Assembly (NCBI RefSeq): GCF_014640295.1
Contig: NZ_BMGR01000005.1
Span: 62,001 to 126,000, forward strand
Length of the DNA stretch: 64,000 nt
Direction of reading: 5' to 3'
Source of the DNA: Paenibacillus abyssi
Lineage (GTDB): Bacteria; Bacillota; Bacilli; Paenibacillales; Paenibacillaceae
Every line of letters starts with the position of its first letter. Within the stretch, counting starts at the first letter, position 1. The notes beneath the pieces are model-generated. The model made no database searches. It was given only the letters and a program-made list of their open reading frames with translations, and was not told the origin of the DNA. Positions 8,631 to 17,007 of the stretch are shown one piece after another. The translations under genes were made by a program, and so were the position numbers.

Positions 8631-9395
8631 TTATTCAAAATCCATGCGCTCGGTAATCAATCTGCTGTACGTTCGCATGTCTTTGATATACGACTGTACT
8701 TGCGCCGGAAGAAATTGCGCGGGTGTTCCAGTCAGGCTAACGGCCGCAATCACCTCGTTATCGTCATTGAATACGGGAACGGCCGCAGAACAGATCCCCG
8801 GTTTCAATTCTTCGTAACAGACGGCGTATCCTTTCTGCTTCACCTGCATCAACTGTTCTTTTAAGACGTCTACTTTGGTGACGGTTTTACCTGTATGCGC
8901 TTCCAATCCAAGACTGCATACGCGCTCCATCTCTTCCTCGCACTGATGGGCGAGCAGGATTTTACCCGATGCCGTGCAATGGGGAGGCACTCTCTTGCCG
9001 ATCTTGGAAATCGTGCCCTGATGATCCTCGGGGATGCGCTTGATTATATACACTACACCGCCATTGTCGTACACGCCCAGATGAACCGTTCGCCGGATGG
9101 AGCGCATCAGCTTATCGAGCAGCGGCAAGGCCACCGTTCGAAGCTCCATCTCATGATACACCGTAAAGCCCAATTCAAAAGCAGCGATTCCCAGATGATA
9201 CTTCTGGTTTCTTGGATTTTGTTCGACCAGATTGTTCTCGGTCAATGTTTTGATTAACCGGAACACCGTGCTCTTCGCCAAGCCTAATCGTCCGCTCAGC
9301 TCACTGATGCCCAGCTCTGGCTGCTCAAGGGTGAATTCTTTCAGGATGCGCATCGCATTGTGGACGGATGAGAGAGTTTCAATTTGTTTAGCCAA
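8631..9395 (-). CDS. praR: IclR-family transcriptional regulator (praR-like)
   Basis: The 254-residue protein starts at a TTG preceded by AGGAGG with 8-nt spacing. The N-terminal winged helix (about residues 10-60, SELSGRLGLAKSTVFRLIKTLTE) and C-terminal effector domain (about 75-250, with PPHCTASGKILLAH and AVSLTGTP) are typical of IclR. It is divergent from the praH-like gene, and the shared 171-bp intergenic region holds one copy of the GTTC-N9-GAAC palindrome. In Paenibacillus sp. JJ-1b the pra operon is accompanied by an IclR-type gene, praR. I infer that this protein binds the five palindromes found near 8.5, 9.4, 17.9, 19.05 and 20.3 kb, probably as an activator responding to an aromatic acid. 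Confidence 0.85.
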   Translation of the reverse strand: MAKQIETLSSVHNAMRILKEFTLEQPELGISELSGRLGLAKSTVFRLIKTLTENNLVEQNPRNQKYHLGIAAFELGFTVYHEMELRTVALPLLDKLMRSIRRTVHLGVYDNGGVVYIIKRIPEDHQGTISKIGKRVPPHCTASGKILLAHQCEEEMERVCSLGLEAHTGKTVTKVDVLKEQLMQVKQKGYAVCYEELKPGICSAAVPVFNDDNEVIAAVSLTGTPAQFLPAQVQSYIKDMRTYSRLITERMDFE

Positions 9396-9425
9396 CAGGA
9401 AAACCTCCTGATTATGATCAAACGA

Positions 9426-9442
9426 ATTCCGTATAGAAGAAC
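9426..9442 (+). promoter_or_regulatory. IclR-regulon palindrome, site B (praR/praH intergenic)
   Basis: Plus strand ATTCCGTATAGAAGAAC, one mismatch from GTTC-N9-GAAC. It lies between the divergent regulator (start 9395) and the praH-like gene (start 9567), so it could serve autoregulation and praH control. Spacing to a clear -10 is less obvious than at the other sites. Confidence 0.55.
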
Positions 9443-9566
9443 AGATCTCTTAACGTAAGAAAGGGAATCGGATACGGTAAGAGTAACATGAGCGGTGAAA
9501 AAATTCAAACGTTTTGTTAACGCTTTTATTTCCTGTTTTATTAACTGATAAGGAGGCTTTTTTCTC

Positions 9567-10511
9567 ATGTATGATGCGCATACTCATTTTATTCCTCCGG
9601 ACGTTTTGAACTGGCTTGTCGAAAATAAGCAGAGCGTTTCAGCTGTCTTCGACAAGCGCGATGCGAACAAAGCGGACTTCCTAAGCATCAACGGCAAATG
9701 GGCGTTCGAGTTAAAACCGTCGTTCGTCTCGGAGGAGTTGTTTCTCCGGGAGCAAGCCAAAGCGGGCGTCCAGCATACGCTCATCTCCCCAATCCCGCAG
9801 CTATTTCTGTATGAGTTCCAAAGCGAGATCACCCGGGAGCTAGTGCAGGTGTACAATCAAGCACTCGCAGCAATTGCAAGCGATAAGCCGGGGCGTCTTG
9901 CAGCGCTCGGAACGGTAAGCTTGAACGCTCCGGAGCAGGCGGCCGCCGACTTGGAGACAGGCATGGACCTCGGGCTGAAGGGTGCCATCATCGGACCGGG
10001 GCATAACGGGAAGCTACTATCCGATGCCGGCTTTACCCCGTTGTGGGAAGCGGCGAACCGCCTGAAGGCCGTGATCTTTATTCACCCTCTGCTCAATACG
10101 GATCCGAGAATTCAGACGCGAATGATGCCGAATCTTGTCGGCGTTCCATGGGAGACAACTGTTGCGGCAGCGGACTTGCTGCTGAGCGGCCTGCTGGATA
10201 CGTACCCCAATGTCAAAATTTTGCTCGGACATGGCGGCGGTTTCCTGCCTTATCAGATCGGGCGGCTGGATAAGGGTTATGATATGTGGAATCAGGTTTC
10301 CTCGAATTTGCAGGCAAAGCCATCGGAGTATTTGAAGCGGTTCTGGTTCGATTCCGTGCTTTGGAACGCGCATGCGCTGGAGTATCTCGTCCAAGTTGTC
10401 GGCGAAGATCACATTGTACCCGGTTCGGACTATCCATTCGATCTAAACGAGCTGCCAACGAGGATTCTTAGCGGGGATGGATACCGTTCTTTGCTGGAAT
10501 TGGATAGATGA
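9567..10511 (+). CDS. praH: Amidohydrolase-family decarboxylase, ACMSD type (5-carboxy-2-hydroxymuconate-6-semialdehyde decarboxylase, praH-like)
   Basis: The 314-residue protein belongs to the ACMSD branch of amidohydrolases. It has the N-terminal metal motif DAHTHF (His5, His7), a central His in FIHPLLN, HGGGFLPYQIGRLDKGY (about 218-234) and the late metal-binding Asp in GSDYPFD. In the protocatechuate 2,3-cleavage pathway the ring-opened product is decarboxylated to 2-hydroxymuconate semialdehyde by PraH, and this gene is the obvious candidate. The C-terminus after SDYPFD is about 15 residues shorter than I expect for the family. It is the only plus-strand gene of the cluster, converging on the tautomerase gene across a two-way terminator. 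The ribosome binding site is AAGGAGG. Confidence 0.82.
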   Translation: MYDAHTHFIPPDVLNWLVENKQSVSAVFDKRDANKADFLSINGKWAFELKPSFVSEELFLREQAKAGVQHTLISPIPQLFLYEFQSEITRELVQVYNQALAAIASDKPGRLAALGTVSLNAPEQAAADLETGMDLGLKGAIIGPGHNGKLLSDAGFTPLWEAANRLKAVIFIHPLLNTDPRIQTRMMPNLVGVPWETTVAAADLLLSGLLDTYPNVKILLGHGGGFLPYQIGRLDKGYDMWNQVSSNLQAKPSEYLKRFWFDSVLWNAHALEYLVQVVGEDHIVPGSDYPFDLNELPTRILSGDGYRSLLELDR

Positions 10512-10597
10512 CATTACAAGATCTTAGTCACCGAATGAGCGTGGCAGGGCATGTTGGATTAACGAAGTCTGGATGATCCACCCTTGTTTCTAAAAAT

Positions 10598-10646
10598 GAA
10601 TGCCCCGTCAACACAAGCATGGGTTGACGGGGCATTCGCTTTTTTT
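10598..10646. terminator. Bidirectional rho-independent terminator between praH and the praA-C operon
   Basis: A perfect 15-bp stem (10598-10612 with 10623-10637) and a 10-nt loop. The plus strand continues into GCTTTTTTT and the minus strand into TTTTTA. It ends both converging transcripts. Confidence 0.93.
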
Positions 10647-10650
10647 CATC

Positions 10651-10845
10651 TCACCGGCCCTGAATATCGGAAACGGGCGTTCCGCCAATTCCCCAATGGG
10701 TCTTCGGCACTTCACTTACGAGTACCCTGACGTTCTGCTTTGGAACCTCCAACGTTTCAACAACGGTATCCGTAACATTTTCGATCAATTTCTTTATTTT
10801 TTCGACCGGCCTGCCTTCCAACACTTCAATATGAACTATGGGCAT
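10651..10845 (-). CDS. praC: 4-oxalocrotonate tautomerase family enzyme (praC-like)
   Basis: The 64-residue product begins M-P-I-V-H-I, so the catalytic N-terminal Pro-1 is present after Met removal. Arg11 (EGRPVEKIKKLI) is also present, as in XylH/DmpI. The expected reaction is 2-hydroxymuconate to 2-oxo-3-hexenedioate (4-oxalocrotonate). It is the last gene of the operon and starts 20 bp after the decarboxylase gene that uses its product. Order and size match praC of the JJ-1b operon. Confidence 0.9.
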   Translation of the reverse strand: MPIVHIEVLEGRPVEKIKKLIENVTDTVVETLEVPKQNVRVLVSEVPKTHWGIGGTPVSDIQGR

Positions 10846-10865
10846 GCTCGCCCTCCTCCCGCTCC

Positions 10866-11645
10866 TTACTCGCTTACTGTAAACCCGATTTCACCGAGGC
10901 CGTCCCACTTCGCCGTCACATAATCACCCGTAGACAGCATCACCGCCCCGGTAATTCCACCAGTAAGTATAATATCGCCTTTTTTAATTTTCAATCCTTT
11001 GCGAGCCAGCATGTTCGCCAGCATCGCAACGGAATGCGCCGGATGTCCGACAACGGCCGCACCGGCTCCCAGATCCTTTAACTGCCCGTTGATCGATAAA
11101 GTGACCCCGACCAAATCCAGCTCCAGCTCCCCTGGTCTGCGCATCGCGCTTCCGAATATGACGCGGGAAGAGCTCGCATTGTCCGCGATAACATCAGGAA
11201 GCGTGAATTGGAAGTTCTCGTAACGGCTGTCGATAATCTCAAGCGCAGGAATGACATAATCCGTTGCAGCCAGCGCTTGCGCGCCCGTCACGCCCGGTCC
11301 CTCCAGATCCTTGCCCATGATGAAAGCAATCTCCGCTTCTACCTTCGGATGAATGAGGTCGCTCATCGAAATGCGGCCGCTGTCTTCCACCATGTAATCG
11401 AAAATGTAACCGTAGATCGGCTCCTCTACATTCATCTGCTTCATCTTGGCGCGGCTCGTCAAGCCCATCTTCGGTCCGACGATGCGGTAACCCTGCTCCA
11501 GCTTCATACCGACCAATTGCTCCTGAATCACATAGGCGTCTTCGACGGTCAGCTCCGGATGCTCGGCCGTAATCCGAGTGACTTCGCGCTTTTCCGTCTC
11601 GGCGGATACCAGATATTCGGCAAGGGCTTTATTATTCATCGTCAT
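10866..11645 (-). CDS. praD: 4-oxalocrotonate decarboxylase (praD/XylI/DmpH-like)
   Basis: This 259-residue member of the hydratase/decarboxylase family resembles XylI/DmpH rather than the hydratase: IHPKVEAEIAFI, EIIDSRYENFQF, DNASSSRVIFG, GAGAAVVGHPAHSVAMLAN and a GDIILTGGITGAV turn near the end. It is a cytoplasmic Mg/Mn-dependent enzyme that decarboxylates 2-oxo-3-hexenedioate to 2-hydroxypenta-2,4-dienoate. The start ATG overlaps the aldolase stop (ATGA), indicating coupling. A second homologue, the hydratase at 13597-14385, acts in the next step; in this pathway family the two enzymes are known to form a complex. Confidence 0.9.
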   Translation of the reverse strand: MTMNNKALAEYLVSAETEKREVTRITAEHPELTVEDAYVIQEQLVGMKLEQGYRIVGPKMGLTSRAKMKQMNVEEPIYGYIFDYMVEDSGRISMSDLIHPKVEAEIAFIMGKDLEGPGVTGAQALAATDYVIPALEIIDSRYENFQFTLPDVIADNASSSRVIFGSAMRRPGELELDLVGVTLSINGQLKDLGAGAAVVGHPAHSVAMLANMLARKGLKIKKGDIILTGGITGAVMLSTGDYVTAKWDGLGEIGFTVSE

Positions 11646-12667
11646 ACGGCTGCACCCGCCTTTTGTCCCGCAATCTCCGCAGCTACGTCGATAATCATAT
11701 CCTCTTGGCCGCCGACGACCTTCCGCTTACCGAGCTCAACCAGGATGTCGCGTGAATCGATTCCAAACTTCTTGGCGGCGCGCTGCGCATGCAGCAGGAA
11801 GCTGGAATATACGCCTGCATAGCCAAGCACCAGGCTGTCTTTTGTAATCTCCTGCGGCGAATTCAGAATCGGTGCGACGATATGCTCCGCCAAGTCCATC
11901 ATTTTGTAAATATCGACGCCGGTTTGGATGCCCAGGCGGTCGCATACGGCAACCAGAACCTCAGTCTGCGTGTTGCCCGCTCCGGCGCCGAGACAGCGCA
12001 CGCTGCCGTCGATCCGTTTCGCTCCCTCTTCAATGGCTGCAAGCGTATTGGCCATCGCCAGGGAAAGGTTATTATGTCCGTGGAATCCGATATCGATAGA
12101 CAGATGATCCCGGAGCGCCCGGATCCGCTCTCTTACCTCATGGGGCAGCAGCGCACCGGCAGAGTCTACAACGTACACAACGTCGGCTCCGTAGCTCTCC
12201 ATCAATTTCGCTTGTTCAACCAGCTTTTCTGTAGGCGCCATGTGCGACATCATCAAGAAACCGACGGTTTCCATCCCCAGATTTTTCGCCATCTCGATGT
12301 GCTGCTTGGAAATGTCCGCTTCTGTAATGTGCGTAGCGATCCGCGCCATCTTTGCGCCGATTCGGTGCGCCTCCTTCAGCTCGTTCACCGTCCCGATACC
12401 GGGAAGGAGCAGAACAGCTACCTTCGAATGCTTGCACACCGAGACGGCCGCTTCGATCAGCTTCATCTCGTCGGTCCGGGACAGACCGTATTGTAAGGAC
12501 GAACCCGACAGCCCATCGCCATGGGCCACCTCCATATAAGGAACGTTTGCTTCATCGAGCGCCCGGGCGACGTTCGTCACCTGCTCCACGGTATACTGAT
12601 GCGCGATCGCGTGGCTTCCGTCCCGCAGCGCCACTTCAGTAATTAATATATCGCGTTGGCCGGTCAT
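11642..12667 (-). CDS. praF: 4-hydroxy-2-oxovalerate aldolase (praF/DmpG/MhpE-like)
   Basis: The 341-residue protein has the DRE-TIM motif as ALRDGSHAIAHQ (residues 13-24), the divalent-metal site DIGFHGHNNLSLAMAN (about 190-205) and the C-terminal extension that binds the dehydrogenase partner. It cleaves 4-hydroxy-2-oxovalerate to pyruvate and acetaldehyde and would channel acetaldehyde to the adjacent acetylating dehydrogenase. The gene is flanked by praG (24 bp upstream) and praD (4-bp overlap). Confidence 0.95.
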   Translation of the reverse strand: MTGQRDILITEVALRDGSHAIAHQYTVEQVTNVARALDEANVPYMEVAHGDGLSGSSLQYGLSRTDEMKLIEAAVSVCKHSKVAVLLLPGIGTVNELKEAHRIGAKMARIATHITEADISKQHIEMAKNLGMETVGFLMMSHMAPTEKLVEQAKLMESYGADVVYVVDSAGALLPHEVRERIRALRDHLSIDIGFHGHNNLSLAMANTLAAIEEGAKRIDGSVRCLGAGAGNTQTEVLVAVCDRLGIQTGVDIYKMMDLAEHIVAPILNSPQEITKDSLVLGYAGVYSSFLLHAQRAAKKFGIDSRDILVELGKRKVVGGQEDMIIDVAAEIAGQKAGAAV

Positions 12668-12691
12668 GGAATGATCACTCTCCTCTTTCGA

Positions 12692-13579
12692 TTAGACAAC
12701 CGCACTTTGGATTCTTTTTTTGGCGTATTCCTCAGCAACCTTAACCGCAGCGGCAGTCATGATATCGAGATTTCCGGAATAGGTCGGCAAATAATCGCCC
12801 GCGCCCTCCACTTCAATAAACACCGTCACTTTATTGCCTTCGATGATCGGCTCCATCCGCAGGCGGTAGCCCGGAACATAGCTTTGTACCGTCTCAGCCA
12901 TTTCCGTAACGGATCGTATAACTTCCGCTTCGTTCATCGTTCCGTCCTCCACCAGGCAATACACCGTGTCGCGCATCATGATCGGCGGTTCTGCAGGATT
13001 CATAATGATGATTGCTTTACCTTTCTTCGCACCGCCGATTTCCTCAATGCCGCGGGAGGTCGTCTGCGTAAACTCGTCAATATTCGCGCGCGTGCCCGGT
13101 CCGGCGCTGCGGCTTGAGATGGTCGCGACAATCTCTGCATATTCAACCGGACAGACACGATTGACAGCATACACGACCGGAATCGTCGCTTGCCCGCCGC
13201 ACGTGATCAGGTTGATATTGTCCGCATCGATATGCTCATCGACATTAACCGGCGGAATGACGAACGGCCCTACTGCAGCCGGCGTTAAATCCAGAGTGAA
13301 CTTGCCAGCCTCTCGGAGCATCTTCGCATGGCGGATATGAGCCTTTGCCGAAGTTGCGTCAAATACGATGTCCGCTTGCTCCGGACACTGCTCCAAGAAT
13401 CCTTTGAGCCCGCTGTCAATCGTTATATAACCACGTTCTTTAGCCCTGGCTAGCCCATCGGACTCCGGATCGATCCCGATCATCACGGACATCTCCAGAA
13501 CACTTGAACGCTCGAGCTTCAACATCAGATCCGTACCGATATTACCCGATCCGAGTACGGCCACTTTCACTTTGCCCAT
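12692..13579 (-). CDS. praG: Acetaldehyde dehydrogenase, acetylating (praG/DmpF/MhpF-like)
   Basis: The 295-residue protein has an N-terminal NAD-binding motif ([14 protein letters not shown], residues 7-20) and the catalytic Cys127 in [11 protein letters not shown]. Together with the aldolase it converts acetaldehyde, NAD and CoA into acetyl-CoA, completing the pathway. It starts after AAAAGGAGG, 17 bp downstream of the hydratase gene. The order hydratase-dehydrogenase-aldolase-decarboxylase-tautomerase is the same as in the JJ-1b pra operon. Confidence 0.95.
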   Translation of the reverse strand: MGKVKVAVLGSGNIGTDLMLKLERSSVLEMSVMIGIDPESDGLARAKERGYITIDSGLKGFLEQCPEQADIVFDATSAKAHIRHAKMLREAGKFTLDLTPAAVGPFVIPPVNVDEHIDADNINLITCGGQATIPVVYAVNRVCPVEYAEIVATISSRSAGPGTRANIDEFTQTTSRGIEEIGGAKKGKAIIIMNPAEPPIMMRDTVYCLVEDGTMNEAEVIRSVTEMAETVQSYVPGYRLRMEPIIEGNKVTVFIEVEGAGDYLPTYSGNLDIMTAAAVKVAEEYAKKRIQSAVV

Positions 13580-13596
13580 GTGAACTCAACCTCCTT

Positions 13597-14385
13597 TTAA
13601 TCAAGCGTAAACGATACGGATGCTTCCCCCAAATGCGCAAAACGAGCGGTAAATGTATCGCCCGGCTGCGCATTGACCGCAGCAGACAGTGCGCCGGACA
13701 AGATGACCTCACCGGCCTTGAGCGTTATGCCGAAACGGAACAATGCATTGGCCAGCCAGGCCACACACGCAGCCGGATTGCCTAAAGCCGCCGCCCCTAC
13801 GCCGGTATTTTCAATCTGTCCGTTGCGGTACAGCACCATGCCTACCTGCGTCAAGTCGAGCTCCTCAACCTTCATCGGTCTCCCGCCAAGCACATACAAG
13901 CCGGATGAAGCATTATCGGCAATCGTATCGGGCAGTTTGATCTTCCAATCGCTTACGCGGCTGTCTACGATTTCCAGGGCGGGCACGACGTAATCCGTAG
14001 CCTGCAGCACATCAAGTACGGTCACCCTTGGACCGATCAGATCCTGCTTCAGCACGAATGCGATCTCCCCTTCCACCTTCGGCTGCATGACTCTCCTCAT
14101 CGGGATTTCTCCGCGATTCTCGATGACCATGGATTCTAACAAGTGCCCGTAATCCGGTTGGTCTACGCCCAGCAGCTTTTGCATCGCTAAAGAGGTCAGG
14201 CCGATCTTCTTCCCGACGATCCGGTCACCGGCTTTCACTCTGCGCTCGATATTCGTTAATTGGACGTGATACGCTTGTTCGATAGTCAGGTCTTCATGCA
14301 GCGCCGTCAGCGGCTGCGTCCCCTGACCGGTCCGCTCGGCCTCGGCGAGCAGGTCCGCCAGTGCTGAGATACGATGGTCCTCCAT
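13597..14385 (-). CDS. praE: 2-oxopent-4-enoate (2-hydroxypenta-2,4-dienoate) hydratase (praE/MhpD-like)
   Basis: The 262-residue protein is a paralogue of the decarboxylase above but with hydratase-like features: MQPKVEGEIAFVL, DNASSGLYVLGG and GEVILSGALSAAVNAQPGD near the C-terminus (compare XylJ/DmpE). It hydrates 2-hydroxypenta-2,4-dienoate to 4-hydroxy-2-oxovalerate. A strong site (AAGAGGAGG) precedes the ATG, which is 14 bp downstream of the semialdehyde dehydrogenase gene. Confidence 0.88.
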   Translation of the reverse strand: MEDHRISALADLLAEAERTGQGTQPLTALHEDLTIEQAYHVQLTNIERRVKAGDRIVGKKIGLTSLAMQKLLGVDQPDYGHLLESMVIENRGEIPMRRVMQPKVEGEIAFVLKQDLIGPRVTVLDVLQATDYVVPALEIVDSRVSDWKIKLPDTIADNASSGLYVLGGRPMKVEELDLTQVGMVLYRNGQIENTGVGAAALGNPAACVAWLANALFRFGITLKAGEVILSGALSAAVNAQPGDTFTARFAHLGEASVSFTLD

Positions 14386-14399
14386 CCTGTCGCCTCCTC

Positions 14400-15851
14400 T
14401 TATAATTTGATCGTAATGTTCGTCAGCTCCGAATAAAATTCAAAGCTGTGCATGCCGCCTTCCCGGCCGATCCCGCTCTGTTTCATGCCGCCGAACGGCG
14501 TGCGGAGATCGCGGAGAAACCATGTGTTGACCCAGACGATACCCGCCTCGATCTGTCCCGCGACACGGTGGGCACGGCGCAAATCATTCGTCCATATCGA
14601 TGCGCTGAGGCCGTAATGCGTGTCGTTTGCCTGTTCGATCACCTCTTCCTCCGTGTCGAACGGAATGACGGTAACGACCGGTCCGAAAATCTCCTCCTGC
14701 ACGACGCGGCAGTTCCGGTCCAGCCCAACGATAATCGTCGGCTCAAGGAAATAGCCCTCATCCAACCCTTCCGGCCGTTTGCCTCCGGTCAGGATCGTTC
14801 CGCCTTCCTCCAGCGCTAACTGGATGTAACTCGTCACTCGCCCGAAATGCTCCTCACCGATCAGTGCGCCGACCTTGGTCTTCGGATCGAACGGATCCCC
14901 CACCTTCAGCTCCTTCGTCTTCGTCACGAATTTGTCCAGAAAAGCTTCATAGACAGGCCGCTGCACATAAATTCTCGATCCGCACAGGCAGACTTCGCCT
15001 TGGTTGACGAAGCTGGATTTCAGCGTTGTCTCGATCACTTCATCCAAATCCGCATCGGCAAAGATCAGATTCGGGTTCTTTCCGCCTAGCTCGTAGGAAA
15101 GCCGCTTTAACGTCTTGGATGCCGCTTGCATGATGATCTTTCCGGTTGTCGTTTCCCCGGTAAAGGAAATCGCGTTCACGTCCGGATGCTCCGTCAATGC
15201 TGCACCGGCCGAATTCGGCCCGAACCCGTGAACGATATTGACGACGCCATCCGGAACGCCTGCATCCTTACAGATCTGCCCCAGTATGGTTGCCGTCATC
15301 GGCGTCAGCTCCGCGGGTTTCAACACCGTTGTGTTACCTGCGGCCAAACAGGGCGCAAGCTTCCACGTCAACAGAAGCAGCGGCAGGTTCCACGGATTAA
15401 TGAGGCCGACGACACCGACCGGGCGGCGAATTGCATAATGAATCGCCACATCATCCTGCTGGTACGATTCTGTCCCGAGCGAACGCAAATAATCGGCAAA
15501 AAATTGAAAATTGTAGCCGGAGCGAGGAATATCGATCGAGGAAGACAACCAAAGCGGCTTCCCTGTATCCAGCGTCTCCAGGTGCGCAAGCTCATCCTTA
15601 CGCTCGAGGATCAGATCCCCGATTCTGCGGATCACAGCGATTCGATCATGCGTCGTCATCTTTTTCCATGGGCCGTTCAGCGCTCGCTTTGCTGCCGCTA
15701 CCGCCAGATCGATCTCTTCCTTGCCGCCCTCGGCCACCGTTCCGATAACCTTGCCTGTTGCCGGGTTGACGTTGTCAAATGTTTTGCCATTTTGCGAAGC
15801 TGCATATTGACCATCAATAAAATGCAAACAATCAATTGCCTTGTATGACAT
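14400..15851 (-). CDS. praB: 2-hydroxymuconic semialdehyde dehydrogenase (praB/XylG/DmpC-like)
   Basis: The 483-residue aldehyde dehydrogenase has Asn154 (NPWNLP), Glu254 (ELGGKNP), catalytic Cys288 (NQGEVCLCGSRIYV) and the late EIFGPVVTV motif. Sequence around the cysteine and the tail (FGGMKQSGIGREGG ... FYSELTNITIKL) is that of hydroxymuconic semialdehyde dehydrogenases. It oxidises 2-hydroxymuconate-6-semialdehyde to 2-hydroxymuconate with NAD. In JJ-1b praB directly follows praA; here a zinc alcohol dehydrogenase gene lies between them. Confidence 0.92.
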   Translation of the reverse strand: MSYKAIDCLHFIDGQYAASQNGKTFDNVNPATGKVIGTVAEGGKEEIDLAVAAAKRALNGPWKKMTTHDRIAVIRRIGDLILERKDELAHLETLDTGKPLWLSSSIDIPRSGYNFQFFADYLRSLGTESYQQDDVAIHYAIRRPVGVVGLINPWNLPLLLLTWKLAPCLAAGNTTVLKPAELTPMTATILGQICKDAGVPDGVVNIVHGFGPNSAGAALTEHPDVNAISFTGETTTGKIIMQAASKTLKRLSYELGGKNPNLIFADADLDEVIETTLKSSFVNQGEVCLCGSRIYVQRPVYEAFLDKFVTKTKELKVGDPFDPKTKVGALIGEEHFGRVTSYIQLALEEGGTILTGGKRPEGLDEGYFLEPTIIVGLDRNCRVVQEEIFGPVVTVIPFDTEEEVIEQANDTHYGLSASIWTNDLRRAHRVAGQIEAGIVWVNTWFLRDLRTPFGGMKQSGIGREGGMHSFEFYSELTNITIKL

Positions 15852-15887
15852 GCCTGCTTCCTCCTTGAGGGTATGGAATGTACACGC

Positions 15888-16982
15888 TTACAGCCAAGGG
15901 GAAACGGTGACCAGCAGCGGTGAAGGCTCTCCTTCATTGCCGGCGGTCTTCAGCGCCATATCCGTATCCTTAAGTGCGTAATTGTGTGAATTCATCATTG
16001 CTAATGGGAATTTCCCCGAAGCGATGAGATCGACGGCCATGCGAACGGACTCGAAGCTGTGTCCTCTTACGCCTTTGATCGTCAATGTTTTTTTGATGAC
16101 CTCATCCAGCTCGAACGCATCGATCGTTTTGTATTTATAAGCTCCGAACAGGACGGTACCGCCCTTTCCGGCACACTGCATCGATGTATAAACGGGTTCA
16201 CTGCCCCCGGATGTGACATCGATGACAAGATCCGCCATTTTTCCTCCGGTAATATCGGCTACCCGTTCCACCAATGGCTCCGTGGAGACGTTAATAATGT
16301 TGTCCGCCCCAAGGCGGCTCGCCAGCTCCAACCGGTTCAAGCTGGAGTTTCGGCCGGTGACGATCACCCGTTCCGCGCCGGCCGTTTTGGCGGCTAATGC
16401 ACATGCCAGGCCTTGCTGGCCCGGGCCCTGAATTAACACCGTATGCCCGGGCCGCGTCTTGCCGATGATGGACATCCACTCAAACCCATTGGCAAGCGGG
16501 AGCGTCAGCGCAGCCTCCACTGCAGGTACATGATCCGGCATAGGATGCAGCACAGCGTTCGGATGTAAATACAGATATTGAGCAAATCCGCCAAATAATG
16601 ATGGCTCCACGCTAATCGGCGTCGCCCCGTACCGGATACCGCCGGACCTTGGATCGGTCGAAGGGCAGGACCGGTACATCCCCGTTCGACAATGCTCGCA
16701 TTGTCCGCACGGAATATACTCCTCCATCGCCACCCGGTCGCCTTCCTCGAGTCCCCATCTTCGGGCCGCTTCGGGCCCGAGCCGTTCGATGCGCCCTACG
16801 ACATGATGCCCTAAAATTCTTGGATCCTGCTTTTTCGTATAGTATGAAACATCTGTACCGCAAACCCCGACGATCTCCACCTTAAGTATGCCGCCGTCCA
16901 CCGGAATGTCCGGCATATCGAATTCGCGTAATTCGGTGGTTCGGATGTCCGTCGCTACGGCCGCAAGAGCGTTCATCGCCAT
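15888..16982 (-). CDS. Zinc-dependent alcohol dehydrogenase inserted in the pra-like operon
   Basis: I use the ATG at 16982, preceded by GGAGGA with 7-nt spacing, giving 364 residues; a TTG at 16997 is less likely. The medium-chain dehydrogenase fold is clear. It has catalytic-zinc Cys in GVCGTDVSYY with GHHVVGRIERLG, structural-zinc cysteines in CGQCEHCRTGMYRSC (four Cys) and the cofactor site GPGQQGLACALAAKTAG. The second His of GHHVVG stands where Glu is usual. No such gene is part of the published pra order. Because the route from phthalate needs a cis-dihydrodiol dehydrogenase and none of the usual types is present, this enzyme is a candidate, though the chemistry would be unusual for the family. 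Confidence 0.88.
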   Translation of the reverse strand: MAMNALAAVATDIRTTELREFDMPDIPVDGGILKVEIVGVCGTDVSYYTKKQDPRILGHHVVGRIERLGPEAARRWGLEEGDRVAMEEYIPCGQCEHCRTGMYRSCPSTDPRSGGIRYGATPISVEPSLFGGFAQYLYLHPNAVLHPMPDHVPAVEAALTLPLANGFEWMSIIGKTRPGHTVLIQGPGQQGLACALAAKTAGAERVIVTGRNSSLNRLELASRLGADNIINVSTEPLVERVADITGGKMADLVIDVTSGGSEPVYTSMQCAGKGGTVLFGAYKYKTIDAFELDEVIKKTLTIKGVRGHSFESVRMAVDLIASGKFPLAMMNSHNYALKDTDMALKTAGNEGEPSPLLVTVSPWL

Positions 16983-17007
16983 GTCTTTCTCCTCCAACTA
17001 TGATGGA

